From: CAZXGD01 sp046350455
GTDB lineage: Bacteria > Planctomycetota > Phycisphaerae > Phycisphaerales > SM1A02
Reading direction: 5' to 3'
Assembly: GCA_046350455.1 (NCBI GenBank)
Contig: JAXMAM010000010.1
Coordinates: 1-64,000 of the forward strand
DNA: 64,000 nt
Shown here: piece after piece, positions 61,875 to 64,000 of the stretch
How positions within the stretch are numbered: position 1 is the stretch's first letter
How the letters are laid out: each line of letters starts with the position of its first letter
Position numbers and translations under genes: made by a program
The notes under the pieces: model-generated
Database searches by the model: none
What the model was told of the DNA's origin: nothing
What the model saw: the letters and a program-made list of their open reading frames with translations, nothing else

Positions 61875-62303
61875 ATGGCGCACTCCAACACTGGTTCACA
61901 CGCCGCGCATGACCACCCAGAGGTGGGTCACGTGGTCCCTGCCAGCACGCTGGTGGCCGCAGGCCTGGCGCTGCTGGTGCTCACCATCATCACCGTGGCA
62001 GTCCGCTTTGTTGACGTGGGCGAGTTCAACATGCCCATCGCCCTGGGCGTTGCGGTGGTGAAGGCCACCATCGTTGCGCTGGTGTTCATGCACCTGCGCT
62101 GGGACCGCCCCTTCAACCTGCTGGTGCTCATCGGCAGCGCGCTGTTCGTCCTGCTCATGATGGCCTTTGCGGCCATGGACGTGGGGCAGTACTCGCACAC
62201 CATTTTCACCGGCAATGCGCCCGACGCGCAGCAGCAGCTGACCACCTCCGCCCCCGGTGCCCCGGTTGCGCGCGATGTGCAGATGCCGCCCGCGCACCCG
62301 TAG
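61875..62303 (+). CDS. Cytochrome c oxidase subunit IV-like membrane protein
   Basis: A small membrane protein (142 residues) of the prokaryotic COX4 type, with three helices (AGLALLVLTIITVAVRFVD, MPIALGVAVVKATIVALVFMHL and LLVLIGSALFVLLMMAFAAMD). KATIVALVFMHLRWDRPFNLLVLIGSALF is the family core. The tail is low complexity (QQQLTTSAPGAP). It lies seven bases after coxC and before a second subunit-III-like gene. It probably stabilises the oxidase. Confidence 0.9.
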   Translation: MAHSNTGSHAAHDHPEVGHVVPASTLVAAGLALLVLTIITVAVRFVDVGEFNMPIALGVAVVKATIVALVFMHLRWDRPFNLLVLIGSALFVLLMMAFAAMDVGQYSHTIFTGNAPDAQQQLTTSAPGAPVARDVQMPPAHP

Positions 62304-62339
62304 TGCAGCGCAGCGCCTGCGCAGGTGTAGGCAGGCAGC

Positions 62340-62951
62340 ATGGCCATCAAGACGCTGAAGCACGTCGACCCCTTTGACTCTGCGCAGGAGCGCGGTCAGG
62401 CGGGCGTGCTTGGCATGTGGCTGTTCATCGTGGTGGTGGCCATGATCTTCATTGGCTGCATCCTGGGGTATCTGGTGGTGCGGCTGGACAGGCCGCCGGG
62501 GCAGGCGTGGATGCCTGCGCAGGACCCTGGGCTGCCCAAGGCACTGCTGGTGTCCACCGCCATGCTGCTCATCAGCAGCTGGACGGTGCAGGCGGCCGTG
62601 CGTGCCAGCAGGCAGGGGCGCTCTGCGCTGGCGCATCATGCGCTGGGCTGGACCATGGTCTTTGCGGGCGTGTTCCTGGTGGTGCAGACCTTTGCGTGGT
62701 TCGAGCTGTGGCGCCGCGACCTGACCATTGACTCTGGCCTGTACGCGTGGACCTTCTACGTGCTCACCGGCGTGCATGCGCTGCATGTGCTGGGCGGCAT
62801 CCCGCCGCTTCTGGTCACCTACGTCCGCAGCGCGCGCGGCGCCTACACCCCGGCCCACAACGCTGGCCTGGTGTGCTGCGCCATGTACTGGCACGCGCTG
62901 GATGTCATCTGGCTGGCCCTGTACGCCACGCTGTGGCTGGGCTCCCGCTAG
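62340..62951 (+). CDS. Second cytochrome c oxidase subunit III-like protein
   Basis: A heme-copper oxidase subunit III family protein (203 residues, five helices), compact compared with the coxC upstream. GVLGMWLFIVVVAMIFIGCILGYLVVRL, FAGVFLVVQTFAWFELWRR, FYVLTGVHALHVLGGIPPLLVTYVR and YWHALDVIWLALYATLWL are recognisable. The ATG at 62340 is 36 bases after the COX4-like gene. Two coxC-type genes in one operon suggest alternative or additional peripheral subunits. It overlaps the convergent DUF3179 gene by four bases. Confidence 0.9.
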   Translation: MAIKTLKHVDPFDSAQERGQAGVLGMWLFIVVVAMIFIGCILGYLVVRLDRPPGQAWMPAQDPGLPKALLVSTAMLLISSWTVQAAVRASRQGRSALAHHALGWTMVFAGVFLVVQTFAWFELWRRDLTIDSGLYAWTFYVLTGVHALHVLGGIPPLLVTYVRSARGAYTPAHNAGLVCCAMYWHALDVIWLALYATLWLGSR

Positions 62952-64000
62952 GGCTTCTCTGCTGCGAACGCGCGCTCTGCAAAGTGCAGCTGGGGGACCA
63001 CCACTACCGGTGCGCCATTCTCCGACTGCACCACCGCCGCCGCTGGGGAGCGCTGCACATTCACCTTGAGCGGCACGCCGCCCAGGGTGGTGGTCCAGTC
63101 GCCATCCTGGCCGCTGGTGTGCTGCAGGACTTCATAGAGCGTCCACGTTGCTTCCTGCCCGCCTGTCCGGACGCGTAGCACCGGGGTCTTGCGCGTGGTG
63201 GGCTTGCCAGCCGCCACAGCGGCCAGGGCTTCATCCACCTGCGTGAACTCTGGCTGCTCTGGCGGCAGCGCTGCCACGGGGTAGTCCACGCGCGGTGTCA
63301 GGTAGTACCGCGCATAGCTGAACTCCTTGTAGCGCTGTGCGGAGTCCGGGTCTGGAGCCACCACGGAGGTCTCTGGGTGGAGGGCCAGCCACTGCTTCCA
63401 CGTGGCGATGTTCACGCCTGGCAGCGGCTCCAGCGTGAAGCCGGCAGCAGCCGCAGGGCCAGCAATGGCGCGCATGCCAAGCTGGCTCCACAGGCTGGAG
63501 GCCTGGGCGGGCGCACCAGGCTGGGCCGGCGCGTCCTCCGCCTGGTCGTACATCACCAGATTGCTGTTGTAGAGCAGGCCGCTCACCTTGAACAGGCGGG
63601 GCGGGGCCTGCGCGCCGCCCACGCGGCGGTCAAACACCACCACGCTGTCGGTCAGCGGGCTGTACGACACCGCCACGGGCACGCCGCCCAGCGTGTCGTT
63701 GATGACCTCATGCGCATTCAGCACGTGCAGCGGATAGGCGCGCGCCTCGCCGTTCAGCACCACGCCTGCCACGCGGTCGGTGGTCACCACGTACTTCAGG
63801 CGCTGGTTCTGGTTGTAGGTCAGCATGTCCGCGCCGCGGATGGCGCTGGGGTTGTCCAGCGTCTTCAAGAAGTCGCGGGGGTTGCCGCTGGAGACCAGGT
63901 AGGCGCGCTCTGCCTTCAGCGGCTCCAGCGCAAAGCCGTAGCTGGCCAGCGTGCGGCCATCTCCCACGGGGTGCGTGCCGGACATCACGCCCAGCAGGGC
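62948..64000 (-). CDS. DUF3179 domain-containing protein (5' end outside window)
   Basis: A DUF3179 protein whose frame is open to the right edge; about 350 residues are visible. The conserved pattern appears as RVAGVVLNGEARAYPLHVLNAHEVINDTLGGVPVAVSYSPLTDSVVVFDRRV and LYNSNLVMYDQ. The ending VNVQRSPAAAVVQSENG is variable. The visible start MMSGTHPVGDGRTLAS is preceded by an ALLGV stretch that looks like the end of a signal peptide, so the true start lies beyond the window. Function of the domain is unknown. It converges on the oxidase operon. Confidence 0.88.
   Translation of the reverse strand, partial: ALLGVMSGTHPVGDGRTLASYGFALEPLKAERAYLVSSGNPRDFLKTLDNPSAIRGADMLTYNQNQRLKYVVTTDRVAGVVLNGEARAYPLHVLNAHEVINDTLGGVPVAVSYSPLTDSVVVFDRRVGGAQAPPRLFKVSGLLYNSNLVMYDQAEDAPAQPGAPAQASSLWSQLGMRAIAGPAAAAGFTLEPLPGVNIATWKQWLALHPETSVVAPDPDSAQRYKEFSYARYYLTPRVDYPVAALPPEQPEFTQVDEALAAVAAGKPTTRKTPVLRVRTGGQEATWTLYEVLQHTSGQDGDWTTTLGGVPLKVNVQRSPAAAVVQSENGAPVVVVPQLHFAERAFAAEKP

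Overview
The window is GC-rich and densely coding, with genes on both strands in short, tightly packed operons. It most likely comes from a planctomycete of the Phycisphaerae type. The evidence is: C-terminal dockerin-like repeats of the form DLNGDGxVDGTDLGLLLxxWG on four secreted proteins; an Alternative Complex III operon running into a caa3-type oxidase operon; futalosine-pathway menaquinone synthesis (mqnE); and a type III PKS triad. This placement is inference from gene content, not from a marker gene search.

Layout. 1-3.2 kb: end of murJ, an exported cyclophilin, and convergent mqnE. 3.4-5.9 kb: three tandem paralogous secreted proteins of unknown function. 6.0-9.4 kb: a pair of M16 peptidases, one with and one without the zinc site. 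9.6-14.9 kb: a secreted nuclease/phosphatase-fold protein, two DNRLRE-like secreted proteins and a frameshifted FAD monooxygenase, all head to tail. 14.9-16.5 kb: a cytosolic cyclophilin and an unknown proline-rich exported protein. 16.56 kb: tRNA-Cys(GCA), followed at once by a methyltransferase / FAD oxidoreductase / type III PKS operon (16.7-19.6 kb) that looks different in codon use. 19.7-24.0 kb: gatB, hpt and a PH-domain membrane protein, facing dut and a DegT aminotransferase. 24.3-31.6 kb: a peptide-type ABC importer with two OppC-like permeases. 31.8-36.5 kb: a DnaJ-like chaperone, a membrane polyferredoxin fused to TPRs, and a secreted subtilisin. 36.8-42.4 kb: metK, an rsmB-like methyltransferase, ptsN, a bifunctional-nuclease family gene, a HAD phosphatase and truD. 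42.4-48.3 kb (minus strand): a PTS-IIA-like protein, a small PII-like protein, two cation/proton antiporters and tatD, all coupled, followed by tatC and tadA. 48.4-63.0 kb: actABCDEF, a small membrane gene, sco, coxB, coxA, coxC, coxD and a second coxC-like gene. The window ends in a DUF3179 protein.

How it works together. The respiratory block would oxidise menaquinol (made by the mqn pathway) through Alternative Complex III and pass electrons to a caa3 oxidase whose catalytic subunit carries the A2-type YSHPAVY motif. Exported proteins dominate the accessory part, and many carry the same C-terminal repeat, which may be a shared sorting or anchoring signal. Genes inside operons are often joined by 4-nt GTGA or ATGA stop/start overlaps.

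Most notable unexplained structure. An interspersed palindromic repeat (core GTGCCAGGCACCAATTTC) occurs five times: once alone at 22.3 kb, and in two inverted pairs (24.03-24.28 kb and 31.55-31.77 kb) that each enclose a short tandem-repeat array. These copies supply stop codons of flanking genes or fill a whole divergent intergenic region. The antiporter/PTS-IIA/PII-like module and the type III PKS triad are the best candidates for under-described functional systems.
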